This document shows, one piece after another, positions 35,765-45,241 of a stretch of DNA of 64,000 nucleotides. Origin of the DNA: Dyadobacter sp. CY261. Its GTDB lineage: Bacteria; Bacteroidota; Bacteroidia; Cytophagales; Spirosomataceae. A program made the translations under genes and the position numbers. Below the pieces are notes generated by a model. That model did no database searches. It saw only the letters and a program-made list of their open reading frames with translations, and was not told the origin of the DNA. Location: positions 1 through 64,000 of the forward strand of contig NZ_JAKCPW010000012.1 of assembly GCF_021440085.1 (NCBI RefSeq), in the 5' to 3' direction. Every line of letters starts with the position of its first letter. Position 1 is the stretch's first letter.

Positions 35765-38020
35765 ATGAAAAGACAATTTGCAGATAACGAGCTGGATACC
35801 TCGCTCAGCCGCGTCGATGGAAATGAGAAAGTGAGCGGCGCAGCCACCTATTCCGCAGAATATGCGGTTCCCGGGCTGGTACATGCCGTGCTGGTAACGA
35901 GTAACATCGCAAAAGGCAGTATTACAGCGATAGAATCGCGCGAGGCGGAAACTGCGCCGGGCGTTTTAGCGGTGATCAGCCACCTGAATGCCCCGGCTGT
36001 GCCCGGCTGGCCAGCCCTAAAACAACCCGCCGAACGTGCACCCGTTGGGACGGCTTTTCGCGTTTTTTATGATGCATTCATTTATTTCGATGGCCAACCC
36101 GTGGCTATGGTCGTGGCGGATACGCAGGAGCGGGCCATCCACGCGGCGGCGCTGGTGCGGGTGACATATCAGCAGGAAACCCATCAAACGCATTTTGAAC
36201 GAAATGTTAAAAGCGCAGGCATTCCTCAGAATGTCCAGCGCAGTAAAAATTCACCTTTTCAGGATTACGGCCGTGGTGACGCCGACGCAATAGCAGAAGC
36301 CGAGGTGCGGATCGAGGCGGAGTATACCATTCCAACTCAACACCACCAGCCGCTCGAACCGCATGCCATCATTGCCGTTTGGGAAGCGAATGACAAGCTG
36401 ACGGTTTACGATAAAAACCAGGGTGTTAAATCCGCGCAGGGACAACTCGCGCAGGCTTTCAAGCTGCCCAGGGATAATGTTCAGGTAGTCTCGAAATACA
36501 TCGGGGGAGCATTTGGTTCAGGTATCCGGGTTTGGCCGCACACAATAGCGGCTGTAATGGCTGCTAAGCAAGTTAAGCGGCCGGTGAAGCTGGTTCTGGG
36601 AAGGGATCAGATGTTTACGTCGGTGGGTTACCGGCCTTATACTGCACAAAAATTACGCATAGGCGCCTCAAAAGACGGACGGTTGCACGCAATGGTGCAT
36701 GAAGGTACCGGGCAAACGTCAATGTATGAGGAACATCTGGAACGAACGGTCCTCGCGACGCGTGCGATGTACACATGTCCGAACGTATCCACCCGCTACC
36801 GCCTGCTTCCGTTGGATGTCAATACGCCCACGTGGATGCGCGGGCCAGGCGATGCCACAGGAATGTTTGCACTGGAATCCGCGATGGACGAGCTGGCATT
36901 TGCGCTTAAAATGGACCCGCTTGAATTTCGGCTGAAAAACTACGCAGAAACCGATCCCGAAAGGAATTTGCCCTGGTCGGCTAAGTCGCTGAGGGAATGC
37001 TATAAACTAGGCGCCGAAAAGTTTGGTTGGGAAAACCGTCAGATCGAGCCTGCATCGATCCGCCGGAAGGGAATGCTGGTTGGGTACGGAATGGCATCGA
37101 GCCTGTATGGGTTCCACCGGCATCCGTCTAAGGCACGGGCGGTGATGCGGGCAGATGGTTCGGTGACTGTGCAGAGTGCGACGATGGACATCGGCCCTGG
37201 TACCGGCACGGCCATGACGCGCATTGCAGCCAAAGTTCTAGGTTTGAATGCGAAAAAAGTAAAGTTTGAATTGGGACATTCCAATCTGCCGGACGCTCCG
37301 GGCCAAAATGGCTCCGCGACGATCCCGAGTGTGGGTTCTGCGGTGCATGTGGCTTGTGAAGCATTGAAAAGCAAATTGATCGCTCTGGCGGTAAAGATGT
37401 CGGAAGCAGGGAAATCGGGAGGTCAGGTGGTGGTCACGGATGGTCAAGGGGTAAGGAATGGCCGGGTGTTTGGTTCGGGGGCTGATGATGAGGGCGTTAG
37501 CTTTGCCGATATCTTGAAATACCATAAACTGAACGAACTGGAAGCGACGGAAGAATCGAAGCCGGGGCCGGAGCGGGATCAGTATTCGATGTTTTCGTTT
37601 GGATGCCATTTCGTGGAAGTGCATGTAAACCCGCTTACGGGCGAGGTGCGGGTGGTGCGCGTCGTTACGTGTGCGGATGTGGGCGCGATCATCAATTACA
37701 AAACCGCGCGTAGTCAGTCGATCGGCGGCGTTGTCGGTGGGATAGGAATGGCGTTGATGGAGCATTCGGAAATGGACCACCGTTTTGGGCGGTATGTTAC
37801 TACCGATTTTGCCAGCTACCACATTCCCGTGCATGCAGATATTCCACCGATTGAGGTATATTACGTCGATAAACCCGACGTGCACGTCAATCCCATGGGC
37901 TCCAAAGGTCTGGGCGAAATCGCCATCGTGGGCGTTGCCGGGGCCGTTGCCAATGCGGTTTTTAACGCTACCGGCAAGCGGATCAGGACGTTGCCCATTA
38001 CACCCGATAAGCTGATTTGA
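35765..38020 (+). CDS. Molybdenum hydroxylase, molybdopterin-binding catalytic subunit (PaoC-like)
   Basis: The 751-residue subunit has the aldehyde-oxidase/xanthine-dehydrogenase a/b hammerhead domain (about 15-130) and the molybdopterin-binding domain. Visible motifs are GGAFGSGIRVWPHT, MRGPGDATGMFALESAMDE and, near the C-terminus, GSKGLGEIAIVG, where E718 is the conserved base. It oxidises an aldehyde or heteroaromatic compound with water as oxygen source; the substrate is unknown. A maturation chaperone (PaoD/XdhC type) is not seen in the window. Confidence 0.94.
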   Translation: MKRQFADNELDTSLSRVDGNEKVSGAATYSAEYAVPGLVHAVLVTSNIAKGSITAIESREAETAPGVLAVISHLNAPAVPGWPALKQPAERAPVGTAFRVFYDAFIYFDGQPVAMVVADTQERAIHAAALVRVTYQQETHQTHFERNVKSAGIPQNVQRSKNSPFQDYGRGDADAIAEAEVRIEAEYTIPTQHHQPLEPHAIIAVWEANDKLTVYDKNQGVKSAQGQLAQAFKLPRDNVQVVSKYIGGAFGSGIRVWPHTIAAVMAAKQVKRPVKLVLGRDQMFTSVGYRPYTAQKLRIGASKDGRLHAMVHEGTGQTSMYEEHLERTVLATRAMYTCPNVSTRYRLLPLDVNTPTWMRGPGDATGMFALESAMDELAFALKMDPLEFRLKNYAETDPERNLPWSAKSLRECYKLGAEKFGWENRQIEPASIRRKGMLVGYGMASSLYGFHRHPSKARAVMRADGSVTVQSATMDIGPGTGTAMTRIAAKVLGLNAKKVKFELGHSNLPDAPGQNGSATIPSVGSAVHVACEALKSKLIALAVKMSEAGKSGGQVVVTDGQGVRNGRVFGSGADDEGVSFADILKYHKLNELEATEESKPGPERDQYSMFSFGCHFVEVHVNPLTGEVRVVRVVTCADVGAIINYKTARSQSIGGVVGGIGMALMEHSEMDHRFGRYVTTDFASYHIPVHADIPPIEVYYVDKPDVHVNPMGSKGLGEIAIVGVAGAVANAVFNATGKRIRTLPITPDKLI

Positions 38021-38034
38021 AATAAGTCAACGAT

Positions 38035-38877
38035 ATGAAAAAGAATACATTACTGATTGTTCTCAGCGCGATATTGGTCGCCGCTTCTGCATTATTGTAC
38101 AGTTTTCGCCCCCAAGGCCCAGGCGTTGGCATGAAGTGGAAGCCGGGTGTAGCCCTGTATTCATTCAACCATTTTTCCTTTGAACAAGCACTCGATAAGG
38201 CCGACAGTATCAACGCGTTGTATGTAGAAGGGTTCTTTTTTCACAAATTGGGCGATGCCTTCAACGGCCATTCCATTCCGAACCTGAGCGACGATGAAAT
38301 CAAGCAAATGAAAGGAATGCTCGACAAACGCGGTTTAAAAATGAAGTCGCTTTATGCCGACGGCAAGAGCGAGGAAGACTGGAAAGCGAATTTTGTATTT
38401 GCCAAAAAAATGGGTCTGGAATTCCTGAATGGCGAACCGCAAAAGCAGCATTGGGATGCGATCGAAAAGCTTGCGGAGCAATACAAAGTAAAGGTGGCCA
38501 TTCATGAACATGCCAAAGGTTCGAGCTATTTCTGGCATCCCGACTCGGTGGTGATGGCTATGCAGGGCCGCCCGCATTTCTTCGCCTGCGCCGACATCGG
38601 TCATTGGGTACGCAGTGGCCTCGATCCGGTGAAATGCCTGCAAACGCTGCGAGGAAAGATTATTTGTCTGCATATCAAAGACCTCGACGCGGCCGGTGAT
38701 ATAAAAGCCAACGACGTAATGGTCGGTACAGGTGTGATCGATTATCCGGCCATCGTGGCTGAGCTCAAACGCCAGCGATTCGATGGTTACGTTTATATCG
38801 AGCGCGAAGGCAATTGGGACAAAAACCTACCCGATGTGGATCATGCGTTGAAGTTTTTGGATCGGTTGAATAGGTGA
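38035..38877 (+). CDS. Membrane-anchored or secreted sugar-isomerase-like TIM barrel
   Basis: The 280-residue protein has an N-terminal hydrophobic segment (residues 5-25) and an AP-endonuclease-2/xylose-isomerase-like barrel. Candidate metal-site segments are AIHEHAKG, CADIGHW, LHIKDLD and YVYIEREG. Such exported isomerases or epimerases are common in Bacteroidota and mostly uncharacterised. The gene follows the PaoC-like gene after 14 bases and is probably in the same operon, so it may act on a product of that enzyme. A heptamer array starts just after the stop. Confidence 0.82.
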   Translation: MKKNTLLIVLSAILVAASALLYSFRPQGPGVGMKWKPGVALYSFNHFSFEQALDKADSINALYVEGFFFHKLGDAFNGHSIPNLSDDEIKQMKGMLDKRGLKMKSLYADGKSEEDWKANFVFAKKMGLEFLNGEPQKQHWDAIEKLAEQYKVKVAIHEHAKGSSYFWHPDSVVMAMQGRPHFFACADIGHWVRSGLDPVKCLQTLRGKIICLHIKDLDAAGDIKANDVMVGTGVIDYPAIVAELKRQRFDGYVYIEREGNWDKNLPDVDHALKFLDRLNR

Positions 38878-38882
38878 TTTTT

Positions 38883-38973
38883 GACCATTGACCATTGACC
38901 GCCGACGGCCGACCATGGACCGCCGACGGCCGATCATGGACCGCCGACGGCTGACGGCCGACCATGGACCGCC
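38883..38973 (+). repeat. Array of thirteen GAC-N4 heptanucleotides
   Basis: Thirteen adjacent 7-base units mix GACCATT, GACCGCC, GACGGCC, GACCATG and variants. The array fills most of the gap between the convergent genes that end at 38877 and 39027. It combines unit types that are separate in the other arrays. Confidence 0.9.
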
Positions 38974-39026
38974 AGCCATTGCAAGTAGTATTGACCATAC
39001 TGACTACCCCTGGCAACAACGAACCC

Positions 39027-40817
39027 TTAACCGCCACTAACTTCTTTGCCTGTTGTTAGCAGATAGCGATTCGGGCCGCTGATTACGCCGAGCGTCAGTT
39101 TATATTTCTTGTTTTTGCACAGATACTGCCTCAGCATCCCCATCGACTCGCAGTAGCCTCCATAGTAACGGCCGGTACGCAGGAAACTGAGAAATGAGCT
39201 TCTGCGCATACGCATGGGCAACACATGCATTTCATCATTGGAATGAATAATCAGGTAAATGCCGTCGTCGGGTGCACACCGGAACACCGGTGCCTCAACG
39301 CCTACTACAATGAAATCGGTTGTCCGGACCACAATGTCTGATAATCCGCGCACGTCTGCCTGCCGCAGATCTTCGAATGGAAGATCGGGAAACTGGTAAA
39401 TCCTGTTTTTTAATGCGTTCTCAAAAATTGAATCTACCGTCTTTTTTACCGCAAGGTAAATCGGCGCGGAAGGGAATTCCCGGTTTTTTGTCCAGCCATA
39501 AGCGTCTATGAGAATGGTTTTCCGTAGATACATCATGTCGCCCCACGTTTGAAAATAACTGGCCCCGAAGTAAACCAACGCACCCGCTTGCAGGATCAGC
39601 AGATGCCGGCTCAACAAGCGTCGAAACGCCGGCAGTTGCAACAATAACAAATAGTTGAATACCGCCCAAAACGTAAACATATGTTTGTATCTGCTCAGCA
39701 AAATACTGTGTGCACCATAGGCAGCACGCCCAAACGCGAATGCGATAAAAGTAATCAGCAAAAACAAAATGCAGCCTGCAAGCCACCACTGGCCCGGGGT
39801 AATGGCGTGTCTGCCTCGCAGCAGCTTTTTGCCGAACTGCCATGTGCTGCTTCCGACAAGCGAAAGACTTGCCACGCCTGCAATGGTCGCATAAGCCAAC
39901 CTGGAAGTTTCGCTTTTCTCCAAAAGCACATCGGCCATCATGCCCGGCATAGCAATAGCCATTAAAAGCATGTCCCGCCACGATGATAAATTCTGATACA
40001 AGGTCGGACGAAAATCGGGCACTGCGAGCCCTCTGAAGTAAAAGATTGTGACGGAAGCGAACAACAATATGCAGCACGTTGCGGCAACCCACCTCCGACT
40101 GGCCAACAGCATGAGTGCAACAACCGGCCCGATAAATATGCCTGTTACATCGGAATAGATGGCTAAAACCCCCAGAGCGAAACCGCACATTACACCCACG
40201 CGCGTATTCCGGCTGATCAGCCAGATGCTCGCAAATCCCCAAACGTACACACCTATATGTTGCAGCGGAACCATTGCCTGGTATAGCGCTGCGTAGTTGA
40301 AATTGGAGAAGAGCAAGTAGGGGACTGGCAGGAACAAGGCTAACGGAGGATTTCGCTCCGACCTGAACCAGGCGAGGACCAGTTTAAGAAAAACCAGATA
40401 GGAGCAGATACCGGCAAAAGCGACCACACGAAAATCAACAGCGCCGCTTGCCCAGTACACCAGGCAAGCCACTAGCCTGACAACGACAATTCGACGTTCA
40501 TCGTCCTGCTTTGATACCGCCGACCAGAATTCTCGAAGCGAAACAGGCCCCTCCGCTATCGTCGCGGTGGATTCCAGAATTGCGTCAATATCGTCCTGGA
40601 AAGGGAAGTTGACCGTGGTGATCGCCCATACCGTGAAGAATATCACGGCAGGTGTTATGCAGGCAAAAAAGAGAAGGATATCGCGGAATTCGACAGACCC
40701 GAATATGGAGTAACCTGGCCGCGTACGCTTAAACGGATTGGCGGACTGTAAGTAAGCTGCAAACAGGGAAACACTGCCGACAAAGACTGACAATGTGACG
40801 AAAACTAGTAAATTCAT
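39027..40817 (-). CDS. Large polytopic membrane protein, possible GT-C glycosyltransferase
   Basis: The 596-residue protein has about ten to twelve membrane helices over residues 1-430 and a soluble C-terminal domain of about 165 residues. The first large loop contains an acidic FQDDIDAI motif close after a membrane helix, the position in which GT-C glycosyltransferases carry their catalytic acids. The overall shape also fits lipid-linked-sugar glycosyltransferases. No closer family was recognised, and no surface-polysaccharide cluster is nearby. The gene is convergent with the isomerase gene across the heptamer array. Confidence 0.6.
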   Translation of the reverse strand: MNLLVFVTLSVFVGSVSLFAAYLQSANPFKRTRPGYSIFGSVEFRDILLFFACITPAVIFFTVWAITTVNFPFQDDIDAILESTATIAEGPVSLREFWSAVSKQDDERRIVVVRLVACLVYWASGAVDFRVVAFAGICSYLVFLKLVLAWFRSERNPPLALFLPVPYLLFSNFNYAALYQAMVPLQHIGVYVWGFASIWLISRNTRVGVMCGFALGVLAIYSDVTGIFIGPVVALMLLASRRWVAATCCILLFASVTIFYFRGLAVPDFRPTLYQNLSSWRDMLLMAIAMPGMMADVLLEKSETSRLAYATIAGVASLSLVGSSTWQFGKKLLRGRHAITPGQWWLAGCILFLLITFIAFAFGRAAYGAHSILLSRYKHMFTFWAVFNYLLLLQLPAFRRLLSRHLLILQAGALVYFGASYFQTWGDMMYLRKTILIDAYGWTKNREFPSAPIYLAVKKTVDSIFENALKNRIYQFPDLPFEDLRQADVRGLSDIVVRTTDFIVVGVEAPVFRCAPDDGIYLIIHSNDEMHVLPMRMRRSSFLSFLRTGRYYGGYCESMGMLRQYLCKNKKYKLTLGVISGPNRYLLTTGKEVSGG

Positions 40818-40928
40818 TCTTGGTGGTTTGAGTGCAAGCCACCAAACTATTTGCTTTATTTCTCCCTATTATCAACGAACGATCCTTGGGCAGGGGCTGA
40901 TTATCACGCGGCTTCTGACTGCCGAACA

Positions 40929-41378
40929 TTACCCTTTAAACCACTTCACGATCAGGTTCGCAACCAGCAGTATCTGAATGGACCCCAGCGTTACCAGTCC
41001 CAGGGCGAAGCGTGTACTGAGGTCGTCCCATTCCCGGTATTGTTGGGGTGAAATGGGTGCCCATGTTGCCGCGTCCGTTTGGGGCGGAGTGCCCATAGCG
41101 CTCACCAGATACAGTGTTATTCCAATCGTTCCCAGGACATGTGCGGCCGTGAGTTGCGGGAAGCCTGTCCGCGTTCGGGAGAGCCAATAGATAATGCTGG
41201 CAATCAACATAACAGTGATCAGTGCTTCTGCTACCAGACCCATATTGAGGACATAGTAGGTGTCGTAAAGCTGCAAATCTGCCGCGTAATCGCGCCTTAG
41301 CCAGGCAATAAGTCCGATAACCGGGCAGGTGAACAGTAGTACGAGGTACGGTTTGGTATGGATAATGCTTTTGCGCAT
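40929..41378 (-). CDS. Four-helix membrane protein of unknown function
   Basis: The 149-residue protein has four predicted membrane helices (about 10-27, 47-66, 76-96 and 124-145). A DTYYVLNMG segment in front of the second helix recalls the DTYYV segment of haem-copper oxidase subunit I, but the oxidase His ligands are missing, so that family is not claimed. It is transcribed leftward, 111 bases upstream of the large membrane-protein gene, and divergent from the esterase gene. The function is not known. Confidence 0.6.
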   Translation of the reverse strand: MRKSIIHTKPYLVLLFTCPVIGLIAWLRRDYAADLQLYDTYYVLNMGLVAEALITVMLIASIIYWLSRTRTGFPQLTAAHVLGTIGITLYLVSAMGTPPQTDAATWAPISPQQYREWDDLSTRFALGLVTLGSIQILLVANLIVKWFKG

Positions 41379-41490
41379 TGCATTGTAGTTATTTGGCGCA
41401 AATTAATGAAGTGTTCATGAAAATGAATGGATAAATTTTCCGGGCATTTTGCTTTTGCTCATAACGTGCATGTTAAAATGTTTATATGTA

Positions 41491-42279
41491 ATGAAATTTA
41501 TAGAGCTCAAAACCTTGATAATGCTGCTTGCCATACTCTTAACCGGTATTTCGACCTTCGCCCAAACCACACCCGTCCAGATGGATCTTTACTTGCTGAT
41601 AGGCCAATCGAATATGGCCGGTCGGGGCGTTGTGGATGCCGCCTCACAGCCCGATTCGCCCCAAGTATGGGCCATTAATCGCCATAACGAATGGAAGATG
41701 GCCGGCGACCCACTGCATGAGGACAAACCAGCCGTGGTGGGCGTCGGTCCCGGCCTGACGTTCGCCCAGGAAATCCTGAAAAAGCAACCAGAGCGCGTGA
41801 TCGGACTCATTCCCTGCGCCGTAGGTGGCAGCGGGATCGAGGACTGGCAACCCGGCGCGAAACATGAGCAGACGGGTATTTACGCCTACGACGAAATGCT
41901 TTTGCGCGTGAAGGAGGCGCAAAAGCGCGGGATGATCAAAGGCATTATCTGGCACCAGGGCGAATCCGACAGTTCGCCGGAAAAAAAAGATGCTTACGCC
42001 GCAAAGCTGGGAGCATTTTTCGAGCGCCTTCGTCGGGATACGCATACGGAGAACGTGCCATTGATTGTCGGTACTTTGGGCGATTTTTATGTTGCAAAAC
42101 ATCCTGATGCGGCGCTTATCAATCAGGTTATTGTTGATTACGCCAAAAAGAACAAGCTGGTTTACCTGGCTTCTGCATCCGGTTTGACGCATAAAGGCGA
42201 TGATACGCATTTCGACACAGCGTCGGCGAGGGAGTTGGGCAGGAGGTATGCGGAGGCATTTTTGAAAAAGGAAGAGTAG
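41491..42279 (+). CDS. SGNH/CE6-like carbohydrate acetylesterase
   Basis: The 262-residue exported protein (signal peptide ending near TFAQ) has the sialate O-acetylesterase/CE6-like SGNH fold. Block I is IGQSNMAGRG with nucleophile S40, a GG-S oxyanion segment (AVGGSG) follows, then WHQGESD, and near the C-terminus GDDTHFD with the catalytic Asp-His pair. It should remove acetyl groups from plant or host glycans. The ATG at 41491 is chosen because the signal peptide starts there; two upstream ATG codons only lengthen it. Confidence 0.85.
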   Translation: MKFIELKTLIMLLAILLTGISTFAQTTPVQMDLYLLIGQSNMAGRGVVDAASQPDSPQVWAINRHNEWKMAGDPLHEDKPAVVGVGPGLTFAQEILKKQPERVIGLIPCAVGGSGIEDWQPGAKHEQTGIYAYDEMLLRVKEAQKRGMIKGIIWHQGESDSSPEKKDAYAAKLGAFFERLRRDTHTENVPLIVGTLGDFYVAKHPDAALINQVIVDYAKKNKLVYLASASGLTHKGDDTHFDTASARELGRRYAEAFLKKEE

Positions 42280-42399
42280 ACTTTGAGCACCCCAAAGGGT
42301 AACACACACTACTATTCGTCAAATACATTAACCTCGGAATTGTATAAAATTTTGCTAAATATTAATACACAAAACTCAAAACCTGACCACTGTTCCCAC

Positions 42400-43254
42400 A
42401 TGAAAATCAAACATTTAACGCTCCTCGCCGCATTAGCTTGCGGATATTCTGCTTCGGCGCAAAAAGGTAAAGCACTTTTTCCCGACGAGCCGGGCATGGT
42501 TTCCTATACGTTTCGCGCGAGTCTTTCCAAGGATGTGGCCGCCACGCTGGATACGATCAAGGCCCTGAAAGTAACCGATATGGAATTTTCCAGCTTGTTT
42601 GGCAAAACGGCTCCCGAGATACGCAAGGCGCTGGACGAACGCGGAATGAAATGTTCGTCGTTTGGTGTAGGCTATGACGATGCGCTGAACAAGACGCAGG
42701 AAGTTGGGAACAATGCCAAAGCGCTGGGAGCAAATTACGTGCGTGTAGCCTGGGTGCCGCATAAAGGGCCTTTTACGCTAGAAATGGCGGAGAAGACGGT
42801 GGCCGATTTCAACAAGATCGGCAAGCAGCTGAAAGATGAGTTCGGGCTCACATTTTGCTATCACAACCACGGGTACGAGTTCGAAAAGCACGGCGACGGG
42901 ACATTAATGGATTATATTATCCAAAACACGGATCCGAAATATGTCAGCTTTGAGCTGGACATGCTCTGGACCTATTTCCCGGGCCAGGACCCGGCCGCGC
43001 TGCTCGCCAAATATCCGGGCCGGTTCAAGCTCATGCACATGAAAGATTTGAAAAAAGGAATTACCGGCAACCTTTCGGGTGGCACGCCGGTAGAAAATGA
43101 TGTGGCGCTCGGTACCGGGCAAATCGACATCCCGGCTGTGTTGAAAGCGGCGCGCAAGGCGGGCGTGAAGCATTATTATATCGAGGACGAAAGCCCAAGC
43201 TACGCAAAGCAGGTGCCGCAGTCGATCGCCTATTTGAAAAGTTTGAAATACTGA
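42400..43254 (+). CDS. Exported sugar phosphate isomerase/epimerase-like protein
   Basis: The 284-residue protein has a signal peptide (LLAALACGYSASAQ) and an AP-endonuclease-2-type TIM barrel. Metal-site segments visible are CYHNHGYEF, SFELDMLWT, LMHMKDLKKG and a final HYYIEDESP. It is a paralogue of the protein at 38035 but clearly diverged. Its likely site is the periplasm and its substrate is unknown. The start is set at 42400, as the longer frame from 42283 hides the signal peptide. A strong terminator follows. Confidence 0.85.
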   Translation: MKIKHLTLLAALACGYSASAQKGKALFPDEPGMVSYTFRASLSKDVAATLDTIKALKVTDMEFSSLFGKTAPEIRKALDERGMKCSSFGVGYDDALNKTQEVGNNAKALGANYVRVAWVPHKGPFTLEMAEKTVADFNKIGKQLKDEFGLTFCYHNHGYEFEKHGDGTLMDYIIQNTDPKYVSFELDMLWTYFPGQDPAALLAKYPGRFKLMHMKDLKKGITGNLSGGTPVENDVALGTGQIDIPAVLKAARKAGVKHYYIEDESPSYAKQVPQSIAYLKSLKY

Positions 43255-43320
43255 TCTGAAAATTTACGATGCCGGTTGAAAGGTGCCCCTCCCTGCACCC
43301 TCGACCTGTTCCTATACCAT

Positions 43321-43372
43321 ACGCGTGTCTGTTTTCAGCATTGTCTGGAAACAGACACGCGTATTCTTTTTT
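43321..43372 (+). terminator. Strong Rho-independent terminator upstream of the eCIS operon
   Basis: A perfect 14-bp stem (ACGCGTGTCTGTTT at 43321-43334, complement at 43349-43362) with a 14-base loop is followed by a run of seven T residues. It insulates the injection-system operon from upstream transcription. Confidence 0.92.
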
Positions 43373-43442
43373 TAATTTTAAATATTATTTTACCGCTAAA
43401 TAAGTGAAAATGACATTTTAATAATTCAGAAGGAATATTGTT

Positions 43443-43450
43443 TACATTTG
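43443..43450 (+). promoter_or_regulatory. Candidate -7 box of the eCIS operon
   Basis: TACATTTG matches TAnnTTTG exactly, 50 bases before the first start codon, in an AT-rich stretch directly after the terminator. The upstream element is a weak TTTA/TTTT near 43416-43420. Confidence 0.5.
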
Positions 43451-43500
43451 ATTAGGTAATCAATTCCACTTCTTAAATACACGATCGGCGTGTCAGGGCT

Positions 43501-44088
43501 ATGTTAGACAACTGCCTCAGGGAAATCGTTACCCGTTTCAACGATTTTGTGATGTTACCCAAGACGGTCCTCAGCGGAGGTATTTCGGGCGTTTCCGAAG
43601 TGCTGGTGCTGGCCGACATTGCACGTCACGAAAAACAACAGGAAAGCGACGACCTTATGCAGGACAAACTGATCCTGACGCTGATCAGCCTCGAAGAAGA
43701 AAACACGCTTAAAAACAATTATCCCGTCAAACAGGAACAATCGGTAACCATCTTTCAAAAGCCTGCCCTTTACCTGAACCTGCATTTATTGTTCTCCTCT
43801 AATTTCAAGTTGTACACCGAAGCATTGAAACATCTGAGCCTGGTATTACAGTTTTTTCAGGCCAATCAGAACATTATTTACACGGACGAATTCAGCAATA
43901 CCTATAAGCTGACTTTTTCCATGCATAACATAGGGTTTGAGAATTTACACAATTTGTGGACTGTACTGGGCGGCCATTCCATGCCGTCGGTTGTTTACAA
44001 GGCACGTTTACTGTATGTTCAGCAGTCGCCGCTCGCCGGGGCTGATGTGATCACCAACATCCATTCAAAAGAGTATCTGGATCAGTAA
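43501..44088 (+). CDS. eCIS DUF4255 cap protein (Pvc16-like)
   Basis: The 195-residue protein matches the DUF4255 family found at one end of nearly every extracellular contractile injection locus. Typical segments are the opening LDNCLREIVTRFN, SLEEENTLKNNYPVK and LNLHLLFSSNFKLYTEALKHLSLVLQFFQ. Homologues such as Pvc16/Afp16 form the cap that ends tube and sheath growth. Here it is the first gene behind a terminator and candidate promoter, whereas in Photorhabdus PVC the cap gene comes last. Confidence 0.9.
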   Translation: MLDNCLREIVTRFNDFVMLPKTVLSGGISGVSEVLVLADIARHEKQQESDDLMQDKLILTLISLEEENTLKNNYPVKQEQSVTIFQKPALYLNLHLLFSSNFKLYTEALKHLSLVLQFFQANQNIIYTDEFSNTYKLTFSMHNIGFENLHNLWTVLGGHSMPSVVYKARLLYVQQSPLAGADVITNIHSKEYLDQ

Positions 44089-44116
44089 GATTAAGAATTA
44101 CTAAATTTCTGGTTAT

Positions 44117-45214
44117 ATGCTAAGTATTGAAAACCGTAAGCTGGTTTCAATCCTGTTCAGGCATGCCTATTACCAAACCAAACGCAGCAGCGATTTCACG
44201 CTCGTTCCCACGACGGCGTGCCTGCGACGCTTGGAGGAGCATGGACTGACCGTGAAGAGCACCAGCGGCCAAACGATGGTTTTGCAACAAATGGAAGCTT
44301 TGGCACCCGCATTGCCATTGACAGCACCGGTATGTCTTTCTTTTTTGGTATACCTGAATAATTCGTTGCTCTGGAATGTGACCAACGTGCCGGCTTCTGC
44401 AAATCCCGACGCGGCACACTTGCGTCAATTTTACCTAACCAACCTGAAAGACGATGGTACATGGCAATCCGTGCCCACAAAACAGGCCCATCTCTCGGCC
44501 CAGGACGCACTGCCGGTTTTGAAGTCCTCACGGTTTACGCTCAATATCCCCAAAGGACAAACGACGGAAATCAAAATCCGGAAACTACTCCTTGCGGAAG
44601 GATGGAAACCGTTCAGGAACATCCCCGTTCAGCCCGATCAGGAAGTGGTGCTGGTTAATTTAGCTGAGCCTGGTTACTACGAGATTACTAAGGGTTTAGC
44701 CGGAGAAACGCCTGCGAAAATCGTGGTCAGTGACGACGCTGTCCGTGCAGGAAACTTTTTCGCAATACTGGATCTCTGGATCGATAATAATACAAATGAG
44801 GGGTCGGAGTGTATTGCGTATATAGATAATCGTTTGCTTGAATGGCACTATGTGCTGATCGACATCAAAAGTAAGAAAGTCCAGTACGGCGACCCCTCAG
44901 GGATTACCATTAGTTACGCCAGGCACACCGCAGACACCGAATCGCCTTCGCCTGTGACATTCGCGAGGCTGGCCGAAGCCGACATGGACGACAAACTGAA
45001 ACAGCTCGTGCAGCAGATTCGTGACGGCAGTCCCGATTCGGTCGAAAATGTATTTGTTTTCAAAAGCGACGTGCCGGTGCCGTTGATGGAACACCGACCC
45101 CCGACGGTAAAACTGGGAATGAACGGTGTATCCAGCTTTGCGAGCCTGCCCGTACCCGACATCAGCACGGTGCGAATCCGGGGTAACAGTTCACTAGTTT
45201 ATTACAACATATAA
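44117..45214 (+). CDS. eCIS-locus protein of unknown family, candidate cap adaptor
   Basis: I do not recognise a family for this 365-residue protein. It has no signal peptide or membrane segment. The first 60 residues are helical (ENRKLVSILFRHAYYQTKR), the middle is rich in beta strands, and the C-terminus is hydrophobic (IRGNSSLVYYNI). It lies 28 bases after the DUF4255 gene and 27 before the sheath gene. AlgoCIS of Algoriphagus has a cap adaptor between cap and tube/sheath, and this position would suit such a part; that assignment is inference. Confidence 0.6.
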   Translation: MLSIENRKLVSILFRHAYYQTKRSSDFTLVPTTACLRRLEEHGLTVKSTSGQTMVLQQMEALAPALPLTAPVCLSFLVYLNNSLLWNVTNVPASANPDAAHLRQFYLTNLKDDGTWQSVPTKQAHLSAQDALPVLKSSRFTLNIPKGQTTEIKIRKLLLAEGWKPFRNIPVQPDQEVVLVNLAEPGYYEITKGLAGETPAKIVVSDDAVRAGNFFAILDLWIDNNTNEGSECIAYIDNRLLEWHYVLIDIKSKKVQYGDPSGITISYARHTADTESPSPVTFARLAEADMDDKLKQLVQQIRDGSPDSVENVFVFKSDVPVPLMEHRPPTVKLGMNGVSSFASLPVPDISTVRIRGNSSLVYYNI

Positions 45215-45241
45215 ATCCTGAAACAATTAAATGAATTGATT

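Noticed and set aside
38883..38973. CRISPR-like array
   Set aside because: The units are 7 bases long and adjacent, with no spacers and no cas genes nearby.
40929..41378. Haem-copper oxidase subunit
   Set aside because: Only a short DTYYV resemblance exists; the His ligands and overall length are missing.
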